From Seminavis robusta (Eukaryota > Bacillariophyta > Bacillariophyceae > Naviculales > Naviculaceae): a stretch of 38,811 nt of DNA. Below are positions 27,208-36,910 of the stretch, in pieces. Location of the stretch: NCBI GenBank assembly GCA_903772945.1, contig CAICTM010001049.1:1-38811 (forward strand), in the 5' to 3' direction. A program made the position numbers and the translations under genes. The notes below the pieces were generated by a model. The model was not told the DNA's origin. It searched no databases and saw only the letters and a list, made by a program, of their open reading frames with translations. Numbering within the stretch: position 1 is the first letter of the stretch; every line of letters begins with the position of its first letter.

Positions 27208-29451
27208 CTATTTATTCGAGGGCTTTCCATCCGGAGATTCTGATGAGGTCTGCCTCCGCACAGAGCTAGACTCTCCAGCAGCCGGTTCAGAGGCTGTTCC
27301 GGTAGGTATCCCGGCTTGTGCAACTCCTGGGTTTGAAAATGCCGTAGCAATGCCTTGAGCAGAGGCAGCGAGGAGCGTCGCAAAGAACGTCATCGTGGGG
27401 TCAACCCGCGGTTGTGCTGGTGGAGGTGCGCCCAGTTCTCTCCCTGCAGGAGCTTCCAGCGGTACTGGCGATGTCGACGACGGTTGCGCGTCTTGGGTTG
27501 GACGACGAGACATGGCCTGCAATTGATCGCGAAAAGCAGCAAGGATTGCCCCTGCAATGAGTTCAGCAAGTGGATTTGGAGTTGATGGAGGCTGGGGAAA
27601 TGCGCTGGAAGGAGTTAGCGTCTGCATGAAAGCTGCCAAGGCAACGAGTGATTGTGGGTCCACTGATCCACTTGGAGCTGCATGGTTTGCAGCCAAACCT
27701 ACGGCGGTGCTACCCGATGACGGATGTTGCGGTTGAGCAGTTGCTTCGCCCCAAGTATTCGATTGGTGCAGATGTCCCTGTCCCTGTGACTGCTGCAATT
27801 GCTGCGCTTGCTGATGGGCAAGACAAAGTGGCAGAGCTTGAGCCTGAATATTCGTGGTGTTTTGCTGCTGATGATGACCCTGAACTGAGTTTTGGGGATT
27901 CCCTGCACCTGCGGGGGTCGTCCCAGGACCTCCCGGGCTAGTCACAGACAATCCAGCCGGACTCAATAGTCCCCCGAGCACGGAAAGCATTTGTGGTGAC
28001 ATGTGTACCGGTATCTGGTTTGGAGGTTGCGATTGCTGTTGCCGACTCTGAGGGTTGGCTTGTTGCTGGAGGAGAGCCAGGATGGCCGGTGGTAGGACTT
28101 GAGGTGGTTTGTTTGAATCTTGGTTTGCTCCATTCGGTTGCAGCATCTGAGCGAGCTGCAGTTGTGCCACTACCTGATTGAGCGCTTGGTTTGGCACTGG
28201 TTGGGTTTGCTGTTGCACTGTCCCTTGAGCTTGAATTGACGTTTGCGAGTGCGGTGGCTGAACTTGACTGGCCGGGATTTGCTCCACTGCTCGTGAAAGC
28301 TGCGATACCTGCTGCGTTTGATAAGGGGCTTGCTGCAGCAATGATGTTGCGTGAGCTGAGCCCATGGAATTTTGCCCCGTTGATGAATTGGGAACAGGAT
28401 TTGGTCTCGGCTGATTCAGATGACGTACCAAAGGTGTCTGCATCTGTTGACGGTTGGTTTGAACTTGAATTACGGGTAGTTGGGGTTGGGATACTGTAGC
28501 CGTGTTGCCCGCTTGGACAACAGAAGATAAAAAAGCCGGAAACGCACTACCTGGGGTAGCATTGCTGTTGCCCACCGTACCTGATGCCGCTGTAGCTGAA
28601 TTGCCACTGGCTGCTTGTGGTCCTTGTTGCTGGTTGTTTGCAAAAGAAGGTGACAATAGAGGATTGAAGGGAGGCACCGGCATGCTTGGAGTCGCTGCCA
28701 GCCCATAGGAAGGAAAAGGGCCGGGCAGCTGTGTCCCTGGCAGTAAAGTAGGCGTCTGGACGCTGGGAGCTGGTGGTGCATAGCTTGCCACCGGAAGAGC
28801 CGCGCCGGGAGGCGCAGCAACGAGGGCAGCCATCGTTTGTTGGACCTGTTGAATCTGTTGAGGAGTCTGCTGGTGCCTTCCTTGAGGATTCTGCCTCACA
28901 TACTCTTCTCGTTTCTTCAGCATTTCGATCGTGTCCTTGAGAGTCTTGTTCTCAATAGCCAGTCCTTGGTTCAAGTTGGTAAGTCGACTCTGACTCCCCT
29001 TTAGATCTGAAAGCTCTGTTCGTTCGCGCATTCGTTTCCGCTGCGCTGTGATGCGGTTGACCCTCCTTTTGCGATCCCTCTTATCCTGTTCGTACAGTGA
29101 AAGCTTTGGTTCTGGGTCCTTGGTCGGTTTGGAAGCACGTGAGGAGGATGGAAGAGAGGCACATGGAGGCGGTTTCTTCTTCGGCGCTCTTGCTTTATCA
29201 TCTGAGGACTCTTCGTTACCTTTTGTGTCTTCTGAAGCTCTCTTTGCAGCTGGCTTCTTGGCATCTTCCTCGTCCGCTGCTCCCCCTCTTGCGGCATTGC
29301 GCATGGATTCATCAACTCTCGCATCGTTCTGATCGTTCTCATCTAGCTGGGCTGTACCACTTTCGGCCGCAGCAGCCGGCTGCCCCTGTCCATCATCTTT
29401 GCGCCCAGCTTTCCCTGGCTGCTTGCTACTCGACCTCTTGCGGCGAGGCAT
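27208..29451 (-). CDS. bZIP transcription factor with long Gln/Pro-rich C-terminus
   Basis: A 747-residue, single-exon protein. The N-terminal 120 residues are charged and Ala/Lys-rich. The bZIP follows: a basic region around residues 124-144 containing N132 and R140 (NRITAQRKR), then leucines at 150, 157, 164, 171 and 178. This fits the N-x7-R-x9-L rule and five heptads exactly. The basic motif is non-standard: the usual N-x-x-A-A has Thr for the first Ala, and Lys for the Ser/Cys before the Arg. Such variants are known among stramenopile bZIPs, but DNA specificity cannot be predicted. The remaining 560 residues are rich in Gln, Pro, Ala and Asn, with poly-Q-like tracts, and look like a disordered transactivation region. 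Dimer formation and nuclear location follow from the family. No introns are evident. Confidence 0.88.
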   Translation of the reverse strand: MPRRKRSSSKQPGKAGRKDDGQGQPAAAAESGTAQLDENDQNDARVDESMRNAARGGAADEEDAKKPAAKRASEDTKGNEESSDDKARAPKKKPPPCASLPSSSRASKPTKDPEPKLSLYEQDKRDRKRRVNRITAQRKRMRERTELSDLKGSQSRLTNLNQGLAIENKTLKDTIEMLKKREEYVRQNPQGRHQQTPQQIQQVQQTMAALVAAPPGAALPVASYAPPAPSVQTPTLLPGTQLPGPFPSYGLAATPSMPVPPFNPLLSPSFANNQQQGPQAASGNSATAASGTVGNSNATPGSAFPAFLSSVVQAGNTATVSQPQLPVIQVQTNRQQMQTPLVRHLNQPRPNPVPNSSTGQNSMGSAHATSLLQQAPYQTQQVSQLSRAVEQIPASQVQPPHSQTSIQAQGTVQQQTQPVPNQALNQVVAQLQLAQMLQPNGANQDSNKPPQVLPPAILALLQQQANPQSRQQQSQPPNQIPVHMSPQMLSVLGGLLSPAGLSVTSPGGPGTTPAGAGNPQNSVQGHHQQQNTTNIQAQALPLCLAHQQAQQLQQSQGQGHLHQSNTWGEATAQPQHPSSGSTAVGLAANHAAPSGSVDPQSLVALAAFMQTLTPSSAFPQPPSTPNPLAELIAGAILAAFRDQLQAMSRRPTQDAQPSSTSPVPLEAPAGRELGAPPPAQPRVDPTMTFFATLLAASAQGIATAFSNPGVAQAGIPTGTASEPAAGESSSVRRQTSSESPDGKPSNK

Positions 29452-30475
29452 CCTTGCTCGTTGGGCTTGTGGTGAATTGTCTTCTCTTCAGTCAAAGCGG
29501 TTGGAGAATGTAAGGTTGTCCACGTCGTTCAGAGTACTGCGTCTTCAACTGTTGCACGACCATTGCACTGAAGAAACCACAAGCTGCGCGGATGCATTGC
29601 ATCAATCCTTCGATTATCCAAGCTTGCTTGGTTCGACCTTGGCTCCACAGGCTAATGGGCAGTTGTGGTGCTGCTGACGGAGCTCGATCAACAACGCACC
29701 AGCTTGCGTCATTGAAACAGGAATGTGTTGTGATAGTCAACAGGCCTCTTTTTCGGAATACAAAAAGGCTGTTAAACAATACACTCACAGCAAAATATTG
29801 TTCTGTATTTTCCAGAAAGTCCATGCTAATTCATGGTTTTAGAGCTCGAGAACACAGCAATCTGCAAAAGTTGAAGTTGAAGCGACACACTTCACACTTC
29901 TACTTCAGGCATAAAGACATTCACTTTGACCACGGTACTGTAATTCAGAACCTTCAACATTCCTTTACAATAACAAAAGAACACATTTGCATGGTTTCAG
30001 GTGATGTCGCAGTTTAGGTTATTGCAGCTGGCTTGATGTCACATTGGAAGCCATGACAGCTGGAGTGAGTTTGCTGACTGGGCCAAGAACAACGATCCAC
30101 GCCAGAAGCGATTTAAAAAGCATGAGAGTGATGGTTCGTGATACAGTACTTCTGCACGAATAACTACACCTTCTGAATCATAAATCTTCTTTTGCTTAGA
30201 AAGAGAAAACAGAATGCGACATCTCACACGACCAATTAGGCTTCCTTGCTTGCAATTGCTGGTGCGTACATTGTAGAGCACGTGCTGGAAGCCAGCCCCG
30301 TACCGGTACGCGTGAACTGCCAGCGACCAGTGACGATGAAGAGACAGTTCCCAACCTGACGCATGACCCTTCCTAGTACGCGAGAGCTGTTGAGCTGGTA
30401 AAAGACCTCCTCGGAGGATAGCCAGCAGGCAGATGCTAAAATCTAGTTCATCATGCAGTGAAATCGAATCTAAAA
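29452..30475. other. Intergenic region, about 1 kb
   Basis: It lies between the bZIP start (-) and the 3' end of the multifunctional enzyme gene (-). Open frames here (29492-29824, 29592-30017, 30039-30281) overlap on opposite strands and have no recognisable domain. A palindrome TACCGGTACGCG starts at 30301. I see nothing else. Confidence 0.45.
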
Positions 30476-32922
30476 TTAGAGTCTAGCTCTACCATGCTTG
30501 TTCAATCCTTTGGCATAATACTCCTCCACTGTCACTCCCATTTGGACACAAGTCTCTAGAAGCTTGCTAGGCACAAAATGCTCCGTGGTGGGGAACTGAC
30601 GAGCAAACCTCTGCAGCGTCGCCAGCAGTTTAGGCAGTCCAACCTCATTGTCCGCCCAGAACATGGGTCCACCTCTCCAGACGGGCCATCCGTATCCATT
30701 CAAATAGATGATATCAATATCCGACGGACGCTGGGCAATGCCCTCTTCCAGACATTTGAAACCTTCATTGACCAAGGGGAACATGACCCGTTCGATGATT
30801 TCGGTATTAGTCAGCAATTGCGGCCGAGCGCCTGATGAAGACACGAAACTGGCAATGAATTGTTCGACCTCTTTGGAGGGAATGGGCTTGCGGCCTTTGC
30901 CCACTTTTGGGTTGTAGTCGTACCAGCCCTGTACAAAAAAAGCAAAATCGACAAACGAAAAATAAGAGATGGAGCGCAAGTTGCAGTTGTGATGAGTGCC
31001 GTGTTTTCCTGAGCAAGCAAGAGAAGTTCCGCTGCACTAATCTGAACTGACCTTGCCCGCTTTTTGTCCCACTCGTCCGAACTTGGACACCAAATCATCG
31101 GCGAGTTCCGTGTATCGGGGGGGACGTCCTGCTGGGATGGGATCCTGAGGGTTCTCTCGCACCCATCCCAGCTCTCGTCGAATGTAGTACTCAATGTCAT
31201 TGCCAGCGAGATCACCCATCGTAAAGACACCCATGGCCATTCCAAATTGCGCCGTCAGCGCCTGGTCGACCACTTGTGGAGTGGGAGCTCCTCCTTCGGC
31301 CAGAATCATGCCGGCTTCTCGTCCGTAGGGTCGTAACAATCGATTGCCACAGAATCCATTGCAATTGCCCACCACGACGCCCAACTTTTTGATGCGTTTG
31401 GTCAATGCCTGCAACAACGCCACAGTGGCCGTCGACGTTTTTTCTCCACGGACAATTTCGACCAATTTCATGACATGAGCCGGACTGAAAAAGTGCCATC
31501 CAGCAAAGGATGTTTGGCGCTGTGGAGATAGAACCGATGCCATTTCATCAATATCCAAGGTGGATGTATTGCTGAGTAGAATACAAGACGGTGGAGTGAC
31601 CTGGTCGAGTGTGGTAAAAATAGATTTTTTGACTTTCATTCGTTCCACCACGGCCTCGACGACCAACTGCACATGTGTCAAATCTTGCAACTTTTGCGTG
31701 GACGCAAGTCGCGAAAGCAATTGTTGAGCTGCTGGTTGTGTCATTTTTTTCTTGGCCACGTATCCGTGCACAATTTTATGAATATTCTTGACACCCTTTT
31801 CCAATGCTGGTTGTACCACATCGACGAGTGTCACATGACATCCCGCTTGGAGCAATACCATGGCAATACCACTGCCCATGGTACCGGCTCCCACGACGGC
31901 CACTTTGCTACTACCAGTACTGGACAAGAGCGGGTGTTGTTGTTGCAGTGGGGCCACTGGTTTTTGTGCCTTGCGAATGGCAAAAAAGGCATGTCGATAC
32001 GCTTGCCCTTGCGTGGATTGTAGCGCCGCGGTAAATTGTTCGAATTCGATGCGGCGTCCAACATCCAACGGTTGGGTGGCCGATGCCAGGACGGCTTTAA
32101 GCGCACACCGGTGAACAAATCCACCGCGATTGGCCGGTGGCAATTGTTGTTGGGCAAATTGTGCAATCTGGTCGGCCATGGCGGCATCCGGGACGGTTTT
32201 GCGTCCGACACGTCGATCGTCGAGTGGCATGAGTTCCGCCCATTCGGCCCATTTCAAAGCTGTGGATAAGAGTTCTTCCTCCTGAGTAACCGTGGCATCG
32301 ACCAGTCCCAATTGCAGTGCCTGTGGGCCTTTCATGGGTTTGGCCGTGAGAATTCGTTGCGTTGCTTCTTGCAATCCAATCAATCGAGGCAGTCGTTGTG
32401 TACCACCGGCGCCCTTATTTCAGCAATAATAATAATAATAAGATAACCATAAAAATCAGATGAGAAAGCAGTAAAATCAATGGGTATCTGCTCTTCATTT
32501 CGTATGGATTGTTCTTCTGCACGTACCGGAATCACTCCCACGGTCACTTCTGGCAATCCCATTCTGGCCTTGGTAGTACACACTCGATAATGACAGGCGA
32601 GTGCCACTTCCAGTCCTCCTCCCAAGGCATTTCCCGCAATGGCCGCTACGACGGGTTTGGGAAAGTTTTCGATGCATTCCACAATGTCAATCAGACTGAC
32701 AACATTGCTAGTGTCGGTAGCAGCCGAGGAAATGCCACCAAATTCGCTAATATCGGCACCCGCAGAAAAATTCTTGGTTCCTCCCGTGACAATGACACTG
32801 GTGACGTGAGGAGAATGGCGTGCCGTTTCCAGTTGCTGCCACAGATAGTCTCGCACCGGTTGGCTCAATGGATTCAATGCATTCTTGGCCGCTTGCGAAA
32901 AGTCGATTACAAACACCACCAT
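30476..32922 (-). CDS. Multifunctional beta-oxidation enzyme (enoyl-CoA hydratase / 3-hydroxyacyl-CoA dehydrogenase)
   Basis: Three exons on the minus strand: 32922-32527, 32413-31052 and 30928-30476 (2211 nt, 736 residues). Splicing restores GVIPGAGGTQRLPRL and GQKAGKGWYDYNP, both family hallmarks; introns are 113 and 123 nt. The N-terminal hydratase/isomerase shows SAGADISEF and GNALGGGLEVALACHYRV with LPEVTVG carrying the two catalytic Glu. The NAD-binding Rossmann start is VAVVGAGTMGSG near residues 303-314. The dehydrogenase active site is HFFSPAHVMKLVEI (about 439-452, His and Glu), with NGFCGNR downstream. A second dehydrogenase C-terminal domain contains GYGWPVWRGGPMFWAD. The order matches peroxisomal MFE1/plant MFP2. 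The last three residues, ARL, fit the PTS1 consensus, so the enzyme probably works in peroxisomes, hydrating trans-2-enoyl-CoA and oxidising the 3-hydroxyacyl-CoA. The start has an AAAACCATGG context. Confidence 0.94.
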
Positions 32923-33674
32923 GGTTTTTTCTTCCTAATTGGAGGGGTAGATACCTTTGCGGAAAGGCAGTAGTAGCAAGGATGGCAGGAACGTTGTGTG
33001 CTGGGCTTTCGTCCGTACCAGGTAGCAATGATGAGGTGATGATCTCTGTTGCCGTCGATACCAGCGTCACTCTTTTCTCCACAGAAGAAAGAAGAAATGG
33101 GAGGATTGCGTTGGAGTGCCAAGCAAGATCCCGCAAAGCCAAACCCTTTGCCCCGGTAATGGTCCTCCATTTCTTGCCCCTGATCCCACAGAACCTAGTC
33201 CTGAATTTCGCCTGTTCTTTGCTTAAGCCTGGCCCCGGCTGGCTTCCGTAGCTAATTTCCCTACAGGCTGAATCCAAACTATCGAGACAAACGCAAGCCC
33301 GCTCCCGGTACGACATTCGAATGCGAACCGGAACGTCCTGGAACGTTCCTCGAAAAGACTTAGAGGACGTAATAACTCGGCGTACTCGGATCGCTGGTAC
33401 GGTCCTCTTTCATTATTTCGATACCTCTATCTTTACTCTCTATTGACTCTATCAAGATGATGCTATCTCCTCTGCAGCGGCTCCTCTTAACAAAGGCTAC
33501 TACTCACCCCCATGACGGGCTCCTCTTGTTTGGTTGGTTGCGGCAGCGGTTGCGGCAGCCGTTCGATCGTTCGACGGATCGATTCGGTTGACGACGGATC
33601 GAAGACTTCTTTCTTCTTCCACGAGCGACACGGAGCCATGACGCCTCCTCTTCCATGGAGCGACGGCTGCAACA

Positions 33675-33732
33675 GGCGGCTACTACTAGTACGACTTGCG
33701 ACGGGCGGCTACTACTGGTACGACTTGCGGCG
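33675..33732. repeat. Imperfect 29-bp tandem repeat
   Basis: Two units, 33675-33703 and 33704-33732, both carrying GGCGGCTACTACT, then AGTACGACTTGCG or GGTACGACTTGCG. Only a few positions differ. The neighbouring DNA is also low-complexity. Confidence 0.75.
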
Positions 33733-34460
33733 GCTTGCTACGGACGCCTTGAATTGACGAGCAGTCAATCCGGTGAAATGACTTCTTTCGGTTGACGGAG
33801 GAGGTGACTGCTTCTACGACTACTTCTTCCTTGTTAGCAGAGCCTTTGACAGTACTACTACTACTGCAACAAGTGGCAGCTTCTCTACTAATGTGCTGAG
33901 TGGTCGATTGACAACACAAGACTGAATATGCATTTTTTGGTGCCATCAAGCCAACAATTCTCCTTTGAAACTTTGAATTGAGTGCTCAAGTCTTCATGCA
34001 AAGCCACCCAGTCCTCTACTAGGCTCTACAGTGTAGATTGAGTGCTGAGAGAGAGGACAGGAGCACATTTCCCATGGAGAAATCCATGGCAGGATGACAA
34101 CAAAATGGAATCCAAGCCTGATTTTTCATAGAAGCTCCATAGGAAAGTTTGGAGATGGCCTATCCTGCTCAAGGAGAGTGCCTGTGAGTGTGTTGGGGAG
34201 CTAGTCCTCTGACCGGATAGGCCAGAACAATGTATTGGTAGAGCTAATGGCCATTTGGTCAACACTGTTGCCATGGTGATAAAATTCATTTTTATTTCTT
34301 CAATCTTCTCTTTGTGGGAACTAGTTATATTCAGTCTTGTTTCGCGAAATGACCACTTTGACTATGCAATGACCGTTTCTGTATTTTTTGCCAAAACGGG
34401 AACCCCCATTTTGACACCTGTCAACGGTGAATGAATTCAGCCTGTACTCTAAAACCCCCT

Positions 34461-34466
34461 TATAAA
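34461..34466 (+). promoter_or_regulatory. TATA box for GT61 gene B
   Basis: TATAAA lies about 217 bp upstream of the ATG at 34678. The distance implies either a long leader or a chance match. The paralogue A also has a TATAAA upstream. Confidence 0.35.
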
Positions 34467-34677
34467 GATCTTCGAGGTACATGTACGTGGCGTTAGTCAC
34501 GAGTTGAGTCCAATTGAGTCACAAAACAAATCACGAGTGACAGAAAAAAGAAAAAGCAACGGCTATCTTTTTTGAGCCGTCTCCCACCACAGTCCAAGGA
34601 GCCTCTCATGTCATGCGGCAACGATTTCCATCATCTTGCCTCCCTGACATTTCCGTGTGGTTGCCTTCCCTTTAAAG

Positions 34678-36522
34678 ATGACAGGATCCGACGCAACGAG
34701 CCCAAAAAGACGTCGGATGTCTTTACTATTACTATTTTTCGTGACAATGATGGGCTCTTCTGTGCTCGTGGGCACGGTTTCCCTTCTGCTCCTTTTTCAC
34801 TATCACCCCGTCACATCGTCTGGCGATAGATCCGTCATGGTTCAGATTCTTCATCTTTCGTCATCACTTCCCGATGACGACAGGGAAAACAAACTGGGGT
34901 CTAGTACTACAATGGATCATCGTCACCAAATACATGTAGATCTGGATCCTGCGTTCCTACGTCATGGTGGTCCTGGTCCAGCTGTACCGGTGCAACCACA
35001 ACATGGCGCGAGTGATCCCAAACAGGACGACAACAATTGGAATGTCCCACATGTCCCAGATTCCATGTTTCAAAAGCCAGATACAGACCGATGCTCTCAA
35101 TTTCTGGGAAATTCCATGGGCAATTCCGAAGCTCGCTTCTTTTCCCTGTGCTCCGACGACATGATGATGGGTACGCTCTGGTGTGAATGGAATCCTGTGC
35201 TGGAATCCAGCTTTTGTCAAGCCAACAACCTCATGGTGGATCCATCCAAGATTACAGTTTCCAAGGGAGGAGAATCCATTCAACAAGTCATGGGACGAGC
35301 CGAAGCAGAGGAATTGCCAAGTTACCAGTCGGGCGCCTTGCACTTGTCACAGTGTGTTCCAAATCAAAATCACATCAACCCCAAAGATCTGCCCTTTCAT
35401 CTCTTTGATATGTTTCAAAGCCTAGATGAAGGAACCAACCGCCATGTGGAATGCACAGCCTACGAAGAACGCCCCACTCTGATCATTACACGATACGAAT
35501 ATGCCAATCTGTACCATACCTACTCGGATTGGTACAGTGCCTATCAAGCTGCCATGATTGCACTACACGGCAACAGATCAGCAGTGGAAAATGTACACAT
35601 TGTCTTTTTTGATGGGCATGCCCAAGCCAAAACAGACATGGGATGGAAGTTGCTCTTTTCCAATGCCACTGTCTGCTATATATCAGAATACAAAAACGAC
35701 AAGAAAGAACCTGCATGCTTTCGGAATGCCATCTTTGTACCCGCAGGGTACACTGCACCCACCTCTGTGACTTCTATTGAACGTCTGGGAATGGGGGAAC
35801 CAGCCTACAAGTACATAGACGCATCATGCCAGAAAAACAAGTGGCAACAGAGATTCCGAGAAATGATGGTTGGCAATTCCAAACGGTATTTAATAGCCAA
35901 CAAGGCAACGACAAGGCTCAATCTCCTCCTCCAAGACGGCAACAACAGCCATCAAGATCCCAATTCCCCAAAAAAGATGGAAGGAAGGAAACAACGCGAC
36001 AACCAGCCCACTCTACGAGTCATGTTGCTATCACGCACCAATTATCAATCCCATCCCCGTATGGATGGCAAAGTATCTCGTATTATTCAAAATGAAGAAG
36101 AAGTCTTGCACTTTTTGGAAGACTACAAAGGTCCCGATGAGCCCATGGGCATTTTGTCAAAGGAAAATTTTCCAACTGTGACTGTCAATCGGGTGGTTTT
36201 GGAAGAGCATGATGTAGCAGAGCAAATTGTCATGTTCCAGCAGGCGGATGTTGTGGTTGGCATGCATGGTGCAGGGCTTTCACACATCTTTCTTGCTCGT
36301 CCGGGTACAGTGCTACTTGAGATCAAGCCGAATGGATATAGTGATAGTATGCGCCATTTTCAATACCTGGCACAGATGGCTGGATGCATTCATCGACCTC
36401 GTGACTTGCGTACTGATGATGACCCCTATCCCGTACCCATTTCGGATTTTGAACAATCCTTCAAAGAGAGTGTGGCACTGTTCTTGGGACACCAAAACAA
36501 TCTAGCAGCCAGTCAGCAGTAA
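34678..36522 (+). CDS. GT61/DUF563-type glycosyltransferase B
   Basis: The protein is 614 residues from the ATG at 34678 (AAAGATGAC); the longer frame begins at a GTG at 34657. A basic tip (SPKRRR) is followed by a hydrophobic anchor at about residues 14-40, the layout of a type II Golgi protein. The stem is unlike that of paralogue A. From CSQFLG onward the two align: LWCEWNPVLESSFCQ, NNLMVDPSKITVSKGGE, TRYEYANLYHTYSDWYSAY, FFDGHAQAKTDMGW, MLLSRTNYQSHPRMDGK, and GMHGAGLSH at 528-536. Reaction and substrate are as uncertain as for A. Parts of the catalytic region are almost identical to A at the nucleotide level (for example 35581-35648), including synonymous positions, whereas other parts differ widely. 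No introns. It ends 388 bp from the convergent TspO gene. Confidence 0.88.
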   Translation: MTGSDATSPKRRRMSLLLLFFVTMMGSSVLVGTVSLLLLFHYHPVTSSGDRSVMVQILHLSSSLPDDDRENKLGSSTTMDHRHQIHVDLDPAFLRHGGPGPAVPVQPQHGASDPKQDDNNWNVPHVPDSMFQKPDTDRCSQFLGNSMGNSEARFFSLCSDDMMMGTLWCEWNPVLESSFCQANNLMVDPSKITVSKGGESIQQVMGRAEAEELPSYQSGALHLSQCVPNQNHINPKDLPFHLFDMFQSLDEGTNRHVECTAYEERPTLIITRYEYANLYHTYSDWYSAYQAAMIALHGNRSAVENVHIVFFDGHAQAKTDMGWKLLFSNATVCYISEYKNDKKEPACFRNAIFVPAGYTAPTSVTSIERLGMGEPAYKYIDASCQKNKWQQRFREMMVGNSKRYLIANKATTRLNLLLQDGNNSHQDPNSPKKMEGRKQRDNQPTLRVMLLSRTNYQSHPRMDGKVSRIIQNEEEVLHFLEDYKGPDEPMGILSKENFPTVTVNRVVLEEHDVAEQIVMFQQADVVVGMHGAGLSHIFLARPGTVLLEIKPNGYSDSMRHFQYLAQMAGCIHRPRDLRTDDDPYPVPISDFEQSFKESVALFLGHQNNLAASQQ

Positions 36523-36910
36523 TGATGGTTTGCATGGCCCAGTGCTGAATACAAGAACGTTGGGTTTTTGAGGGTCGTCAACATCAATCCACTGCAGCCA
36601 TAGCAAGTTACATACATGCTATGTCCACATGTAAAGCGTACCATGACAAGAACGATGAACCTCCAAGTCACCGCAACATTCATTGTGCTGGTATGTATAC
36701 CGGTAGTGCCTGGTAACAACAGTGGAGACTTTTCTAGCAGCCATTGAGTGATGTCACAGCAGGCGGACACTGCCGAATGCAATAATGGCTTGTATTAGTG
36801 ATGAAGCTAGTGATGAAGCTAGCACGACTCCTCATTCCTGTTATGCTGCCTGACACGGAGCAAAAAATACATGCCAAAGGAGGGAAGGAAAACGATGCGC
36901 CTGCGCACTC
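36523..36910. other. Convergent 3' intergenic region
   Basis: It lies between GT61 gene B (+) and the TspO gene (-). It contains a two-unit GTGATGAAGCTA repeat at about 36798-36823 and TATACCGGTAG near 36697. There is no gene; both 3' untranslated regions should lie here. Confidence 0.5.

Larger units (their letters stand above)
32923..34677. other. Longest intergenic region, divergent, about 1.75 kb
   Basis: It lies between the multifunctional enzyme start (-) and GT61 gene B (+). It contains TTCGATCGTTCGACGGATCGA words around 33560-33600, a GGTTGCGGCAGC short repeat near 33535-33560, and a 29-bp tandem repeat at 33675-33732. A TATA box lies near the right end (34461). Open frames (33512-33757, 33686-33949, 34026-34289) cross repeats or lack domain character. 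The size would allow a non-coding RNA, but nothing specific is visible. Confidence 0.45.

Noticed and set aside
32747..33316. 189-codon minus-strand frame overlapping the start of the multifunctional enzyme
   Set aside because: It runs through the first exon in another frame. The hydratase frame has all catalytic motifs and its own ATG in a strong context.
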